Source: Hyphomicrobiaceae bacterium
GTDB taxonomy: Bacteria > Pseudomonadota > Alphaproteobacteria > Rhizobiales > Hyphomicrobiaceae
DNA: 64,000 bases
Reading direction: 5' to 3'
Assembly (NCBI GenBank): GCA_022844275.1
Contig: JALHMB010000001.1
Coordinates: 124,001 to 188,000, forward strand
Numbering within the stretch: position 1 is the stretch's first letter; the number at the start of each line of letters is the position of its first letter. The notes beneath the pieces were generated by a model. It worked only from the letters and a program-made list of their open reading frames with translations. It was not told the origin of the DNA and ran no database searches. Positions 38,786 to 46,863 of the stretch are shown here, piece by piece. The position numbers were made by a program, and so were the translations under genes.

Positions 38786-39178
38786 CTAGTCGGCCTTTGC
38801 CGCGACGGTTTCAATCTCGACTTTGATGCCCGCGCGCGGAAACGGCATGACGACCAGGAGCGTTGCCGGCGGATTGTGATCGCCCATCACCCGCGCGCGA
38901 ACGCGGAAATAGGCGTCCAGGATGGACTTGTCGGTAACGTAGACAGTGAATTTCACGACGTCGCCAAACGTCATCTTCGACGCAGCGAGAATGATGCCGA
39001 TGCGCTCGAAGATGACCTCGATCTGCTCCTGCGGATCGTCCGGTATCGTGCCGTCGAGCCGCACGCCGACCTGACCGTTGCAAAACAGGATCCTCGCGTT
39101 CGCGGGGACTTCCATACCGTGCGCCGCATTGTGGGAATGGGCGCGGATGCGGTCGTTGAGCGTATGGGCTGTCAGCAT
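38786..39178 (-). CDS. RidA-family (YjgF/YER057c/UK114) protein
   Basis: RidA proteins hydrolyse reactive enamine/imine intermediates made by PLP enzymes or dehydrogenases. This 130-residue member has the family frame: ILFCNGQVGVRLDGTIPDD, the helix QIEVIFERIGIILAASKM, and NPPATLLVVMPFPRAGIKVE. In the last block the arginine that binds the substrate carboxylate in canonical RidA is at the expected place within PFPRAG, while some positions vary, so it may be a Rid subgroup member. It is 10 bases after the dehydrogenase gene and 32 bases before the aldolase-like gene. Confidence 0.85.
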   Translation of the reverse strand: MLTAHTLNDRIRAHSHNAAHGMEVPANARILFCNGQVGVRLDGTIPDDPQEQIEVIFERIGIILAASKMTFGDVVKFTVYVTDKSILDAYFRVRARVMGDHNPPATLLVVMPFPRAGIKVEIETVAAKAD

Positions 39179-39188
39179 CGTCGTCGTC

Positions 39189-40274
39189 TTACTGCGCCGC
39201 GAGTTGAATGCGGCGCTCGTCGACGCCAACCTTGCGCGCGGCCTCAACGATAGCACCCCAGGTATCCTCGGGCAGCGGCACGCCGTTGGCGAGGCGCTCC
39301 GCCTTGGTCCGCTCCTCGGGCTCGCCTGGGATGAGGACCTCACCGCCGGGTGTCGATGGATTGGCGCTCTTCACGAAATCAACGTAGCGCTGCACGTCCG
39401 TCGGAAAGAACCCAGTCGTGTCGAGCTTGGCCGGATCCACGTAGAAGGAGAGCATCCCGTTCGAAAACTTGCGGCCGTGCTCCGTCGCGCCCGTGCCGGT
39501 GAGCGAACCACCGAGCAGCTCGCACATCATGGCGAGCCCCGAGCCCTTGTGATCGCCAAAGGCACGGATGGCGCCCGTGCCTTTGCTATGATTGCGCGGA
39601 CCTGTCGGCGTGTAATCGCCGTAGAGCATGTGCGGGTCATTGCCGGCCTTCCCGTCGGGGCCGATCAGGGCGTCGCCCGGTAGCGCCTTGCCACCGAAGG
39701 AGGCATTGAGCACCTTGCCCTCCGCGACAACCGACGTCGCGAAATCGAGGATCACAGGCCGCTGTCCAGGACGCGGCACGCCCACACTGTAGGGCGCGGT
39801 GGAGAATCGCCGCTCCGTACCGCCGTACGGCGCGACCAGAACGCTACCCGCGGCATTGACGAAGTGCACCGACACAAGCCCCTCGGCCGCCGCCATCTCC
39901 GACCAGTCGCCGATGCGGCCGATGTGACCGACATTGCGCAGCGCCACGCAGGAGAGCCCCATCTCCTTGCACTTCTTGATCCCGATCTCGACGGCCTGCG
40001 GCCCGATCGTCTGGCCGAAACCGTACTGGCCATCGAGCACCGCAATCACCGGCGTTTCGGAAACAACCTTCACGGTGCGGTCGGCGACGAAATCACCATC
40101 GGCCTTCCATTGCAGGTAGCGCGGCACGCGCTGCACGCCGTGGCTGTCGTGACCCGTGAGATTTGCGATGACGAGATATTTGCCGATGCGCTTCCCCTCG
40201 GCCTCCGAGCAGCCCGCCTTAACGAAGATATCGCGCACGAGTTCCTCAAGCGCCTGGGCCTTGATGCGGATCAT
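39189..40274 (-). CDS. Malate/L-lactate/ureidoglycolate-type NAD(P) dehydrogenase
   Basis: The 361-residue protein is in the Ldh_2 family of NAD(P)-dependent hydroxy-acid or imino-acid dehydrogenases. The diagnostic parts are GHDSHGVQRVPRYL with the catalytic histidine, the GHIGRIGDWSEMAA segment and GDHKGSGLAMMCELLGG. It starts the three-gene - strand operon with a RidA and an RraA-like aldolase. Such a trio fits oxidation of a hydroxy or imino acid followed by hydrolysis and aldol cleavage. The actual substrate cannot be read from sequence. tRNA-Cys lies upstream. Confidence 0.85.
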   Translation of the reverse strand: MIRIKAQALEELVRDIFVKAGCSEAEGKRIGKYLVIANLTGHDSHGVQRVPRYLQWKADGDFVADRTVKVVSETPVIAVLDGQYGFGQTIGPQAVEIGIKKCKEMGLSCVALRNVGHIGRIGDWSEMAAAEGLVSVHFVNAAGSVLVAPYGGTERRFSTAPYSVGVPRPGQRPVILDFATSVVAEGKVLNASFGGKALPGDALIGPDGKAGNDPHMLYGDYTPTGPRNHSKGTGAIRAFGDHKGSGLAMMCELLGGSLTGTGATEHGRKFSNGMLSFYVDPAKLDTTGFFPTDVQRYVDFVKSANPSTPGGEVLIPGEPEERTKAERLANGVPLPEDTWGAIVEAARKVGVDERRIQLAAQ

Positions 40275-40422
40275 TGGTCCTCCCGGAAGTCAGCTTGGAT
40301 TGGGCAATTTCCCCTCTCCATCGCACGGCGGGAGGTAGTGGGTCTACTGGCGGAGCATCGCAGGACACGGAAGGGCGATGCGCGCCGAAAGAGGAGCCCG
40401 ACCGATGTTTGAAGGTTGGAAT

Positions 40423-40496
40423 TGGAGGCGACGGCCGGAATCGAACCGGCGTGCGCGGATTTGCAGTCCGCTGCGTCACCACTCCGCCACGTCGCC
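40423..40496 (-). tRNA. tRNA-Cys (anticodon GCA)
   Basis: The - strand folds as a standard tRNA. The acceptor pairs GGCGAC at 40491-40496 with GUCGCC near 40428, the anticodon GCA corresponds to 40462-40464 in the loop CUGCAAA, and the T arm GGTTCGATTCC is exact. CCA is encoded at 40423-40425. The 148 bases on its left and 221 on its right hold no gene. Confidence 0.96.
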
Positions 40497-40717
40497 ACGC
40501 CATCGGCGTCCAGGAACAGACCGCCAATAGACATGCGTCCGGGTGAGACCCCACTGCTTGCAGCAGCTAAAGGGGCGCGACGCACGGGCGACGCTCTAGC
40601 ACAGCCCCCTCGCCAAGCGCAAATGGGAGCGATCTAGCCTGCGACCCAGCGCCCCCCGCGCTCTTTTCGCGACGACGTGAGCTGACCTGCGCCATAATGA
40701 TGGTCTATAGTGAGCAA

Positions 40718-41227
40718 ATGCTCCAGTCCCGTACCGATATCGTTGTCCGCAAACCGCAGACGAGTGATGCGGAAGCGCTGGCAGAGCTATTCGGCCAGTC
40801 GTGGCGGCTCGCCTATACCGGCATTATTCCGCACGCCCATCTGGAGGGCATCATCCGCCGCCGCTCTGTCGAGTGGTGGCGCGGCGTCACGAGCCGTAGC
40901 GAAGGTATGCTGATCCTCGAGGTGAGTGGCACGGTGGCCGGGTACACGACGTTCGGCCGTGCACGCTCCAAGGGCCGCTTTCAGGGCGAAATCTTCGAGC
41001 TGTACGTCACACCTACGCATCAGGGTCTCGGCTTCGGCGAGCACCTTTTCGAAGCGGCGCGCCATGCCCTTGACGTGCGCCGGCTGTCCGGCCTCATTGT
41101 CTGGGCCCTCGCCGAGAACGATCAGGCCTGTCATTTCTACTGGCGTCGCGGCGGCCGCCCCGTTGCACGTCTCTTCGATGCCTTGGGCGACGCCAAGGTC
41201 GAACGCATCGCCTTCGGCTGGCGCTAA
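40718..41227 (+). CDS. GNAT-family N-acetyltransferase
   Basis: The protein of 169 residues has the GNAT fold: an N-terminal RKPQTSDAEALAELFGQSWR, the acetyl-CoA-binding GEIFELYVTPTHQGLGFGEH segment, and the later AENDQACHFYWRRGG. The Q/R-x-x-G-x-G/A motif reads QGLGFG. The acceptor substrate is not known. GTGAG lies ahead of the ATG at 40718, which I chose over an ATG seven codons earlier. It is a single-gene unit, convergent with the lysine-rich protein gene across a hairpin. Confidence 0.88.
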   Translation: MLQSRTDIVVRKPQTSDAEALAELFGQSWRLAYTGIIPHAHLEGIIRRRSVEWWRGVTSRSEGMLILEVSGTVAGYTTFGRARSKGRFQGEIFELYVTPTHQGLGFGEHLFEAARHALDVRRLSGLIVWALAENDQACHFYWRRGGRPVARLFDALGDAKVERIAFGWR

Positions 41228-41250
41228 ACCACAACCGTAGAAACGAAGAA

Positions 41251-41272
41251 GGGCCGGGCAGACGCCCGACCC
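41251..41272. terminator. Hairpin between GNAT and lysine-rich protein genes
   Basis: GGGCCGGGC (41251-41259) pairs with GCCCGACCC (41264-41272) apart from one mismatch, with a four-base loop and a short T-rich run, AGCTTTGT, after it. It lies between converging genes, so it likely ends both. Confidence 0.7.
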
Positions 41273-41296
41273 AGCTTTGTCACGCTTGAAGAGAGA

Positions 41297-41578
41297 TCAG
41301 CCCTTCGACGCGCAGGCCTTCTTCTTCATGTCGTAGTACTTCATGGCGCCGCACTTGCCGGGGCCTACCTTCGCAACCTTCTTCTTGGCCGGCTTCTTGG
41401 CAGCCTTCTTCTTCGGAGCAGCCTTCTTCTTGGCCGCGGCCTTCTTCTTGTCCTGGACCAGCTCGATCACGCTGTCAGACGTGATTTTCGAGGCGGGCAT
41501 CACCGCCGGCGCGGCCTGCACCGAGGTGAACAGGAACGCGCTGAGCACACCGGCCACGGCCAGCTTCACGAGTTTCAT
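41297..41578 (-). CDS. Small exported lysine/alanine-rich protein
   Basis: The 93-residue protein has a signal peptide (MKLVKLAVAGVLSAFLFTSV, cut near VQAAP). The mature part has a run of lysine/alanine/proline repeats such as KKKAAAKKKAAPKKK, then KPAKKKVAKVG, and ends with two cysteines in GKCGAMKYY and KKACASKG. Low-complexity basic exported proteins of this kind occur in several alphaproteobacteria, and their function is unknown. The basic repeats might bind an anionic surface or nucleic acid, which is inference. A cysteine pair could form a disulfide in the periplasm. It is monocistronic. Confidence 0.7.
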   Translation of the reverse strand: MKLVKLAVAGVLSAFLFTSVQAAPAVMPASKITSDSVIELVQDKKKAAAKKKAAPKKKAAKKPAKKKVAKVGPGKCGAMKYYDMKKKACASKG

Positions 41579-41882
41579 GGTAATTCCTCCACAGTCAGCA
41601 TCAGCTTGCAAGCAAGGCACTGCTGCCGATCGAGGTCTGAGCCTGCAACAACATCAGTGCCGGCTTCACACTTACACTTTCTTGTGACCTTAGGAAGCAA
41701 CACTGAATATATGATCAATATAAACCCCCTTCGTGACGCGTTAGTCACACATCTTCCGTGCTCAGCTACTTGAATGGTTGTTAATGTACCACATGAACGC
41801 TTGTTAATCTTGAGCAGAGACGTCCGTAAGACAGTTGTGCTATAGCTATTGTTGCTGCAGTGCCGCAAATACCGGATAGCCT
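41579..41882. other. AT-richer noncoding gap between divergent genes
   Basis: This 304-base gap separates the lysine-rich protein gene from aroC, which are divergent. It is notably lower in GC than its surroundings, with AATATATGATCAATATAAA near 41706-41724 containing TATATT-like -10 candidates on both strands. A TTGTTAA direct repeat occurs near 41776 and 41803. Promoters for both genes should be here; I cannot assign their exact positions. Confidence 0.45.
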
Positions 41883-42968
41883 ATGTCGCACAACACTTTC
41901 GGTCATCTTTTCCGCGTCACAACCTGGGGCGAGAGCCACGGGCCGGCGCTCGGCTGCGTGATCGACGGCTGCCCGTCCGGCATCCCCCTCAAGGTCGAGG
42001 ACATCCAGATCTATCTCGATCGCCGCAGGCCGGGGCAGTCGCGCTACACCACCCAGCGCCGCGAACCCGATGCAGTGAAGATCCTTTCGGGCGTCTTCGA
42101 CGACGACGCGGGCCAGCAGGTGACAACCGGGACGCCGATCTCGCTCATGATCGAGAACACGGACCAGCGGTCCAAGGACTACGGCGAGATTGCCGAGAAA
42201 TTCCGCCCTGGACATGCGGACTACACGTACTTCGCCAAGTACGGCATCCGTGACTATCGCGGCGGCGGGCGCTCCTCAGCGCGCGAAACGGCGGCACGCG
42301 TCGCGGCCGGCGCTGTTGCGCGCTCGGTGTTGGATGGCATCTCCATCCGCGGCGCACTCGTGCAGATCGGCAGCCGTGCCGTCGACCGTAACAGCTGGAA
42401 CTGGGACGAGGTCGACAACAATCCCTTCTTCTGCCCTGACGCGACGACCGCGGCCCAGTGGGCAGACGACCTCGACGCGGCGCGCAAGGCCGGCTCTTCG
42501 CTCGGCGCAATCATCGAAGTCGTCGCCGAGGGCGTACCGGCTGGCTGGGGCGCACCGATCTACGGCAAGCTCGATCAGGATCTGGCCTCGGCCATGATGA
42601 GCATCAACGCGGTGAAGGGCGTCGAGATCGGCGATGGCTTTGCCGCGGCTGCCCTGACGGGCGAAGCGAACGCCGACGAGATGCGCGCCGGCAATGACGG
42701 TAAGCCGGTATTTCTCTCGAACCACGCGGGCGGCATTCTCGGCGGCATCTCGACGGGACAGCCGGTGGTGGCGCGTTTCGCCGTGAAGCCGACGTCCTCG
42801 ATCCTCCAGCCGCGCCGGACAGTCGACAAGCATGGCCAGAACACTGAGATCATCACCAAGGGTCGTCACGACCCCTGCGTTGGCATTCGTGCTGTTCCGG
42901 TCGGTGAAGCCATGATGGCGCTGGTGCTGGCCGATCACTTCCTGCGCCATCGCGCCCAGAACGGCTAA
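41883..42968 (+). CDS. aroC: Chorismate synthase
   Basis: AroC makes chorismate from EPSP with reduced FMN, the last shikimate step. The 361-residue protein carries the three family signatures: [38 protein letters not shown] through [11 protein letters not shown], and [17 protein letters not shown]. It is separate from aroKB at 0.4-2.2 kb but belongs to the same pathway. It ends one base before the stop of the convergent hydrolase gene, so the two 3' ends may share a terminator region. Confidence 0.98.
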   Translation: MSHNTFGHLFRVTTWGESHGPALGCVIDGCPSGIPLKVEDIQIYLDRRRPGQSRYTTQRREPDAVKILSGVFDDDAGQQVTTGTPISLMIENTDQRSKDYGEIAEKFRPGHADYTYFAKYGIRDYRGGGRSSARETAARVAAGAVARSVLDGISIRGALVQIGSRAVDRNSWNWDEVDNNPFFCPDATTAAQWADDLDAARKAGSSLGAIIEVVAEGVPAGWGAPIYGKLDQDLASAMMSINAVKGVEIGDGFAAAALTGEANADEMRAGNDGKPVFLSNHAGGILGGISTGQPVVARFAVKPTSSILQPRRTVDKHGQNTEIITKGRHDPCVGIRAVPVGEAMMALVLADHFLRHRAQNG

Positions 42969-42969
42969 A

Positions 42970-43542
42970 TTAAGCGCGTCCCGGCACATTCCCGAGCGAA
43001 CGCAGGAACAACCCGAAGGTCAGCAGCCCTTCGGGCCAGGGTCCATGGCCCGACGCAGTGTTCAGATGCCCCGCATTGGCGATGATCGAGGTATCGGCAC
43101 CCCAGGCGGCGCCGAACGCCTGCGCGCGCTCGATGGAGCAGTGCGGATCATCCGAGCTGCCGATCAGGCGCGCCGGAAAAGGGAGCGGCACCATGGGCAA
43201 AGGCGTGAACCCTCCCTCCTTGGCCGGCCAGGTGTCCGTGCCTTCGAGATCGGGCGGTGCCACGAGGAAGGCGCCCATGAGGCGACTCGGCATCAGGCGT
43301 GGCGCTGCATGTACCACGGCCGACACGCCACAACTGTGCGCCACGAGCACCACAGGGCGCGGCGCCTTTGTCACTTCCTCGACGATCCGATCTACCCAGT
43401 CGGCGAGGCGCGGCGTATCCCAGTCCTTCTGCTGGATGCGCCGCGCAGTCTTGAAATGGCGCTCCCAGCGCGATTGCCAGTGATCCCAGCCGGAATTCGT
43501 CCAGCCCGGCACGATCAACATGTCGATTTCAGAAGTCCGCAT
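42970..43542 (-). CDS. RBBP9/YdeN-family alpha/beta hydrolase
   Basis: The 190-residue protein belongs to the RBBP9/YdeN (DUF1749-like) serine hydrolases. The early LIVPGWTNSGWDHWQSRWE, the nucleophile elbow VLVAHSCGVSAVVHA, LIGSSDDPHCS with the acid, and NAGHLNTASG with the histidine form the catalytic frame. It starts at MRTSEIDML. The natural substrate is unknown. It is convergent with aroC with one base between and has its own promoter region of 150 bases shared with polA on the other strand. Confidence 0.88.
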   Translation of the reverse strand: MRTSEIDMLIVPGWTNSGWDHWQSRWERHFKTARRIQQKDWDTPRLADWVDRIVEEVTKAPRPVVLVAHSCGVSAVVHAAPRLMPSRLMGAFLVAPPDLEGTDTWPAKEGGFTPLPMVPLPFPARLIGSSDDPHCSIERAQAFGAAWGADTSIIANAGHLNTASGHGPWPEGLLTFGLFLRSLGNVPGRA

Positions 43543-43692
43543 GGGCCAATTATAACCGAGCTGGCGACGCTCCTGCCACAGCGCTGGCCAGAGATTCACA
43601 TGGGACTCACATGTGACTCACCGGGGGACCCACATCCTGCCATGGCGAAAATTGGCTGACCGCGCTATGCACGCCTTCTATACTCCGCGCCC

Positions 43693-46600
43693 ATGAGCAC
43701 CGAGAGCATGACTGCAAGCGAAACCGCGCCGGCCGGGCGCATCACCGTGCCCGATGGCGAGCCTGTGCCGGTCGGCAAGGGCAGCCACATCTATCTGGTC
43801 GATGGCTCCGGCTACATTTTCCGCGCTTTCCACGCGCTCCCGCCGCTCACGCGACCGTCGGACGGCCTGCCCGTCGGCGCCGTGCACGGCTTCTGCGCGA
43901 TGCTCTGGAAGCTCATCCAGGATGCCAAAGCCGGGCGCGGACCGACGCACATCGCCGTCATCTTCGACGCCTCGCGCCTTAACTACCGCAACGACATCTA
44001 TCCCGACTACAAGGCCAACCGCCCACCGGCCCCAGAGGAACTGATCCCGCAGTTCCCGCTCATCCGCGCGGCGGTGAAAGCCTTCAACATCGCCTCCATC
44101 GAGCAGGAAGGCTTCGAGGCCGACGATCTCATCGCGACCTATGCGCGCGCCGCCGTCAATGCCGGCGGTGACGTGACGATCGTGTCCTCCGACAAGGATC
44201 TCATGCAGCTCGTCAAGCCGGGCATCGTCATGCTCGACACGATGAAGAACAAGCTCATCGGGCGCGAGGAAGTCATCGAGAAGTTCGGCCTGGAGCCGGC
44301 GTGTGTCGTCGACATCCAGGCGCTCGCCGGCGATTCGACGGACAATGTGCCGGGTGTGCCCGGCATAGGCATCAAGACGGCGGCGGAGCTGATCCGCGAG
44401 TACGGCGATCTCGACTCCCTGCTCGCGCGAGCAAGCGAGATCAAACAGCCCAAGCGCCGCGAGAAGCTCATCGAGTTCGCCGAGCAGGCGCGCATGAGCC
44501 GCGAGCTCGTTCGCCTCAAGGACGACGTGCCCATCGAGGTGCCGTTGGAAAAGCTCGGCCTGCAGGAGCAGCTTGCCGATCCCTTGCTGAGCTTCATGCG
44601 CACCATGGAGTTCAACACGCTGACAAAGCGTATCGCGGAGGCCATCGGTGTCGAGGCACCGCCGCCTCTCGAAAAGTCTGTTGGCTCCAGTGTGAGGCCG
44701 TCGAGCCCTTCCAAGAAGGAAGCCGATGACACTGCAGTAGCAAAAGCGGGCGCGGAATCGCCCGCGGCTGCCGTCGAATTCGGTCGCGCCGCCGCGCGTC
44801 AGCCCAAGATCGACCGCGCATCCTACGAGACCGTGCGCGATCTCGCGCGGCTCAATGCCTGGATTGCAGCGGCGCGGGAAGCCGGGCATGTCGCCTTCGA
44901 CACCGAGACAACGGGCCTCGATGCCATGACCGCCGACCTCGTCGGCTTCTCGCTGGCGACAGAGCCCGGCAAGGCCTGCTACGTGCCGCTCGGCCACACG
45001 ACCGGCAGCGGCGATCTTTTCGGCGCGACCGGTCTTGCCGAAGGCCAGCTCGGCATGCGGGCAGCGCTGGAAGTTCTGAAACCGCTGCTCGAAGATCCGG
45101 GCATTCTCAAGATCGGGCAGAACCTCAAGTACGACTGCCTGGTCATGCGCCGCTACGGCATCCGCGTTACGTCGATCGACGATACGATGCTGATTTCCTA
45201 CGCGCTCGACGCGGGCAAGGGCCTGCAGGGCATGGACGCGCTATCCGAGCGCCATCTCGGCCATACGCCGCTCTCTTTCACGCAGGTGATCGAGCACGCG
45301 CCGGCCGCCAAGAAGAAGTCCGAGCGCACATTTGCCGGCGTCCCGATCGACAAGGCGACGGAGTACGCCGCCGAGGATGCGGATGTAACGCTGCGCCTCT
45401 GGCTCGCGCTCAAGCCGCGCCTCGTCGCGGAGCGCATGATGACCGTGTACGAGACGCTGGAGCGACCGCTGCTGCCCGTGCTCGCGGACATGGAAGCGAC
45501 CGGCGTCAAGGTCGATCGCAACATCCTCTCGCGCCTCTCGTCGAGCTTCGCGCAGGGCATCGCGCGGCTCGAAGAAGAGGTGCAGGCGCTGGCGGGGCGT
45601 CCGTTCAATCTCGGCAGCCCGCGACAACTCGGCGAGTTGCTGTTCGACCAGCTCAAGCTCCCCGGTGGAAAACGCACCAAGAATGGCCAGTGGGAGACGC
45701 GTGCCGGCCTGCTCGATGATCTCGCGGCCAACGAGGAATTGCCGCCCGATGCGCGCAAGCTCATCAATACCATGCTGGAGTGGCGCCAGCTCTCGAAGCT
45801 CAAGAGCACCTACACCGACTCGCTCCCACTGCACATTCATCCCGATACGGCGCGCATTCACACGAGCTACGCGCTTGCGGCAACGACGACGGGCCGGCTC
45901 GCCTCGACCGATCCGAACCTGCAGAACATCCCGGCCCGCACGAAAGAGGGCCGCGAAATCCGCACGGCCTTCATCGCCGAGAACGGCGCGAAGCTCATCT
46001 CCGCGGACTACAGCCAGATCGAGCTGCGTGTGCTCGCGCACATCGCGGACATTCCACAGCTCAAGAAGGCTTTTGCCGACGGCCTCGACATCCACGCCAT
46101 GACGGCCTCGGAAATGTTCGGCGTGCCGGTGAAGGACATGCCGAGCGAGACGCGGCGGCGCGCCAAGGCGATCAACTTCGGGATCATCTACGGCATTTCG
46201 GCTTTCGGCCTCGCCAACCAGCTCGGCATTCCACGGCAGGAGGCAGGCGAGTACATCACGACGTACTTCAAGCGCTTTCCCGGTATCCGCGACTACATGG
46301 AGCGCACCAAGCAGTTCGCCCGCGACCACGGGTATGTCGAGACAGTCTTCGGGCGGCGCATCCACTATCCCGAGATCAACACGAAGAACCCGTCCATGCG
46401 CGGCTTCCTGGAGCGCGCCGCGATCAACGCACCGATCCAGGGCTCGGCCGCGGACATCATCCGCCGCGCCATGATCCGGATGCCGGGCGCGCTGGCCGAT
46501 GCCGGCCTCGATCACACGATCATGCTGCTGCAGGTGCACGACGAGCTGATCTTCGAGGCGCGCGAGGCCGAGATCGAGAAGGCCATATCCATCGTCCGCG

Positions 46601-46695
46601 AGGTCATGGAGAAAGCCGCCGAGCCGGCCGTGAAATTCTCGGTGCCGATCCACGTCGATGCGAAGGCAGCCGCGAACTGGGAAGCGGCGCACTGA
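43693..46695 (+). CDS. polA: DNA polymerase I
   Basis: PolA processes Okazaki fragments and fills repair gaps. The 1000-residue protein has three domains. The 5' nuclease (about residues 30-320) has LVDGSGYIFRAFHALPPLT and DKDLMQLV. The 3'-5' exonuclease (about 370-580) has an intact VAFDTETTGLDAM and ILKIGQNLKYDC, so proofreading looks active. The polymerase (about 590-1000) has SADYSQIELRVLAHI, RRAKAINFGIIYG and LLQVHDELIFEA. The length is slightly above that of E. coli because of an insert around residues 325-370. It is monocistronic. Confidence 0.98.
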   Translation: MSTESMTASETAPAGRITVPDGEPVPVGKGSHIYLVDGSGYIFRAFHALPPLTRPSDGLPVGAVHGFCAMLWKLIQDAKAGRGPTHIAVIFDASRLNYRNDIYPDYKANRPPAPEELIPQFPLIRAAVKAFNIASIEQEGFEADDLIATYARAAVNAGGDVTIVSSDKDLMQLVKPGIVMLDTMKNKLIGREEVIEKFGLEPACVVDIQALAGDSTDNVPGVPGIGIKTAAELIREYGDLDSLLARASEIKQPKRREKLIEFAEQARMSRELVRLKDDVPIEVPLEKLGLQEQLADPLLSFMRTMEFNTLTKRIAEAIGVEAPPPLEKSVGSSVRPSSPSKKEADDTAVAKAGAESPAAAVEFGRAAARQPKIDRASYETVRDLARLNAWIAAAREAGHVAFDTETTGLDAMTADLVGFSLATEPGKACYVPLGHTTGSGDLFGATGLAEGQLGMRAALEVLKPLLEDPGILKIGQNLKYDCLVMRRYGIRVTSIDDTMLISYALDAGKGLQGMDALSERHLGHTPLSFTQVIEHAPAAKKKSERTFAGVPIDKATEYAAEDADVTLRLWLALKPRLVAERMMTVYETLERPLLPVLADMEATGVKVDRNILSRLSSSFAQGIARLEEEVQALAGRPFNLGSPRQLGELLFDQLKLPGGKRTKNGQWETRAGLLDDLAANEELPPDARKLINTMLEWRQLSKLKSTYTDSLPLHIHPDTARIHTSYALAATTTGRLASTDPNLQNIPARTKEGREIRTAFIAENGAKLISADYSQIELRVLAHIADIPQLKKAFADGLDIHAMTASEMFGVPVKDMPSETRRRAKAINFGIIYGISAFGLANQLGIPRQEAGEYITTYFKRFPGIRDYMERTKQFARDHGYVETVFGRRIHYPEINTKNPSMRGFLERAAINAPIQGSAADIIRRAMIRMPGALADAGLDHTIMLLQVHDELIFEAREAEIEKAISIVREVMEKAAEPAVKFSVPIHVDAKAAANWEAAH

Positions 46696-46863
46696 GGCGC
46701 GCCATGCCGAGTTGCATTGGCCAGCGTTTTCGGACCATTTAGTTCCGCGACGCAGACATGGCGCCCGGTGCTGGGCGGGGCCTGTCCCTATAGCCCAAAG
46801 GCTGACATCGTTCTAAGGAACATGCAGGCCGCGCAATGCCGGCGCTCCGCGGCCGCGAAGAAT

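Noticed and set aside
40423-40496. tRNA-Cys as an integration site for a genomic island
   Set aside because: No integrase is nearby and no duplicate of the tRNA 3' end was seen; the flanking genes look like core genes.
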